Assembly: GCF_016464305.1 (NCBI RefSeq)
Contig: NZ_JAEIOJ010000015.1
Span: 1-64,000, forward strand
Origin: Umezawaea beigongshangensis
Lineage (GTDB): Bacteria; Actinomycetota; Actinomycetes; Mycobacteriales; Pseudonocardiaceae
Direction: 5' to 3'
Length of the DNA stretch: 64,000 nt
The position numbers and the translations under genes are program-made. Positions within the stretch are counted from its first letter, which is position 1; every line of letters starts with the position of its first letter. Positions 63,487 through 64,000 of this stretch are shown here, piece after piece. The notes beneath the pieces are model-generated. The model did not search any database and was not told the DNA's origin. It was given only the letters and a program-made list of their open reading frames with translations.

Positions 63487-64000
63487 GTGCCGCCACCACC
63501 CGATCCGTCCGCAGTGCGGGTCAGCGGTCCCTGGACCCACCGCGACGTGTCGGCCAACGGCATCAGGCTGCACGTCGCCGAACTCGGCGAGGGACCGCTG
63601 GTCCTGATGCTGCACGGGTTTCCGCAGTTCTGGTGGTCCTGGCGGCACCAGCTCACGTCGCTGGCCGAGGCCGGGTACCGCGCCGTCGCGGTGGACCTGC
63701 GCGGGTACGGCGACTCCGACAAGCCCCCGCGCGGTTACGACGGCTTCACGCTCGCCGGTGACGTGGCCGGGCTGGTCAAGGCGCTCGGCGAGCGTCGCGC
63801 GCACCTCGTGGGTCACGCGTGGGGCGGGATGCTGGCGTGGACCGCCGCCGCGATGCACCCCCGCGTCGCGCACTCGGTGTCGGTGATCTCCGCGCCGCAC
63901 CCGCTGGCGCTGCGCCGCGAGATCCGCCGCCACCCGCGCGGCCAGGGCCGCGCCGCGAGCCACGTCCTGCGCTTCCAGGCCCCGGTGTTCCCCGAGCGCT
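63487..64000 (+). CDS. Epoxide-hydrolase-like alpha/beta hydrolase, nucleophile Ala (3' end outside window)
   Basis: First 171 codons from GTG at 63487; the rest lies outside. Alpha/beta hydrolase signs: the oxyanion H-G-F-P-Q-F-W-W-S-W-R-H-Q, D-L-R-G-Y-G-D-S-D-K-P, and the nucleophile elbow. The elbow reads V-G-H-A-W-G-G where epoxide hydrolases have V-G-H-D-W-G-G, so the catalytic Asp is Ala. A working hydrolase of this class would need another nucleophile; it may be inactive or repurposed. Position equals ephE (Rv3670). Confidence 0.85.
   Translation, partial: MPPPPDPSAVRVSGPWTHRDVSANGIRLHVAELGEGPLVLMLHGFPQFWWSWRHQLTSLAEAGYRAVAVDLRGYGDSDKPPRGYDGFTLAGDVAGLVKALGERRAHLVGHAWGGMLAWTAAAMHPRVAHSVSVISAPHPLALRREIRRHPRGQGRAASHVLRFQAPVFPER

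Overview
This window is a GC-rich (roughly 70 percent) actinobacterial chromosome segment, most likely from a Pseudonocardiaceae-type organism (Saccharothrix, Lentzea or Actinosynnema are my best guesses). The evidence is the strong G/C bias at third codon positions, frequent GTG starts, many 4-bp GTGA/ATGA stop-start overlaps, an XRE-DUF5753/DUF397 pair, and a gene order that follows Mycobacterium tuberculosis Rv3603c to Rv3670 with insertions and losses. I see no transposase, integrase, phage block, CRISPR array or rRNA. It is a vertically inherited core region with several lineage-specific inserts.

Layout. 1-7114 (minus strand): ftsH, folE, folP, folB and folK in one coupled run, then an inserted XRE/DUF397 regulator pair, a DUF3180 membrane protein and a DUF6779 protein that runs off the left edge. 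7619-9316: a solute-binding/VWA protein. 9396-15297 (minus): dacB (with a very long repetitive cytoplasmic tail), a zinc metalloprotease, tilS and hpt; ppa diverges from dacB. 15988-19703 (minus): a coiled-coil/membrane pair and a marR-MFS efflux operon with a clear palindromic operator. 19902-21237: a hotdog thioesterase-like protein and a secreted nuclease-like protein. 21247-24970 (minus): tRNA-Thr(CGT), a CdiI-like immunity protein, a small protein that looks like a ubiquitin/MoaD-type beta-grasp protein ending in Gly-Gly, and a DUF4132 protein coupled to it.

25079-41378: a large exported protein, holB, an MFS-thymidylate-kinase fusion whose kinase half has lost its P-loop, topA, two related lipoproteins, a proton-pumping pyrophosphatase, an MrfA-type DUF1998 helicase and a Prim-Pol-like protein. 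41621-46096 (minus): a seven-gene tight-adherence (Tad) pilus operon. 46097-48018 holds two conserved actinobacterial non-coding RNAs around a HAD phosphatase gene: a 6C RNA (minus strand) and a probable Ms1/MTS2823-type RNA (plus strand) with its own promoter and terminator.

48019-54773: a peptidoglycan-salvage cluster (nagZ, namZ, YbbE-like serine hydrolase, murR, murQ). Three secreted enzymes would trim cell-wall sugars outside, and MurQ would convert MurNAc-6-phosphate inside under MurR control; no transporter or MurNAc kinase is visible. 54781-57343: an Lrp regulator divergent from kynA-kynU. 57431-64000: a DUF4232 lipoprotein, a Fic-like protein with a decayed active site, acs, nhaA, a holin-like membrane protein, and an epoxide-hydrolase-like protein with alanine in place of the nucleophile, cut by the right edge.

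The item most likely to be new is the Gly-Gly-terminated beta-grasp-like protein coupled to DUF4132 (21519-24349). No homology search was possible, so family names rest on motif and context recognition.
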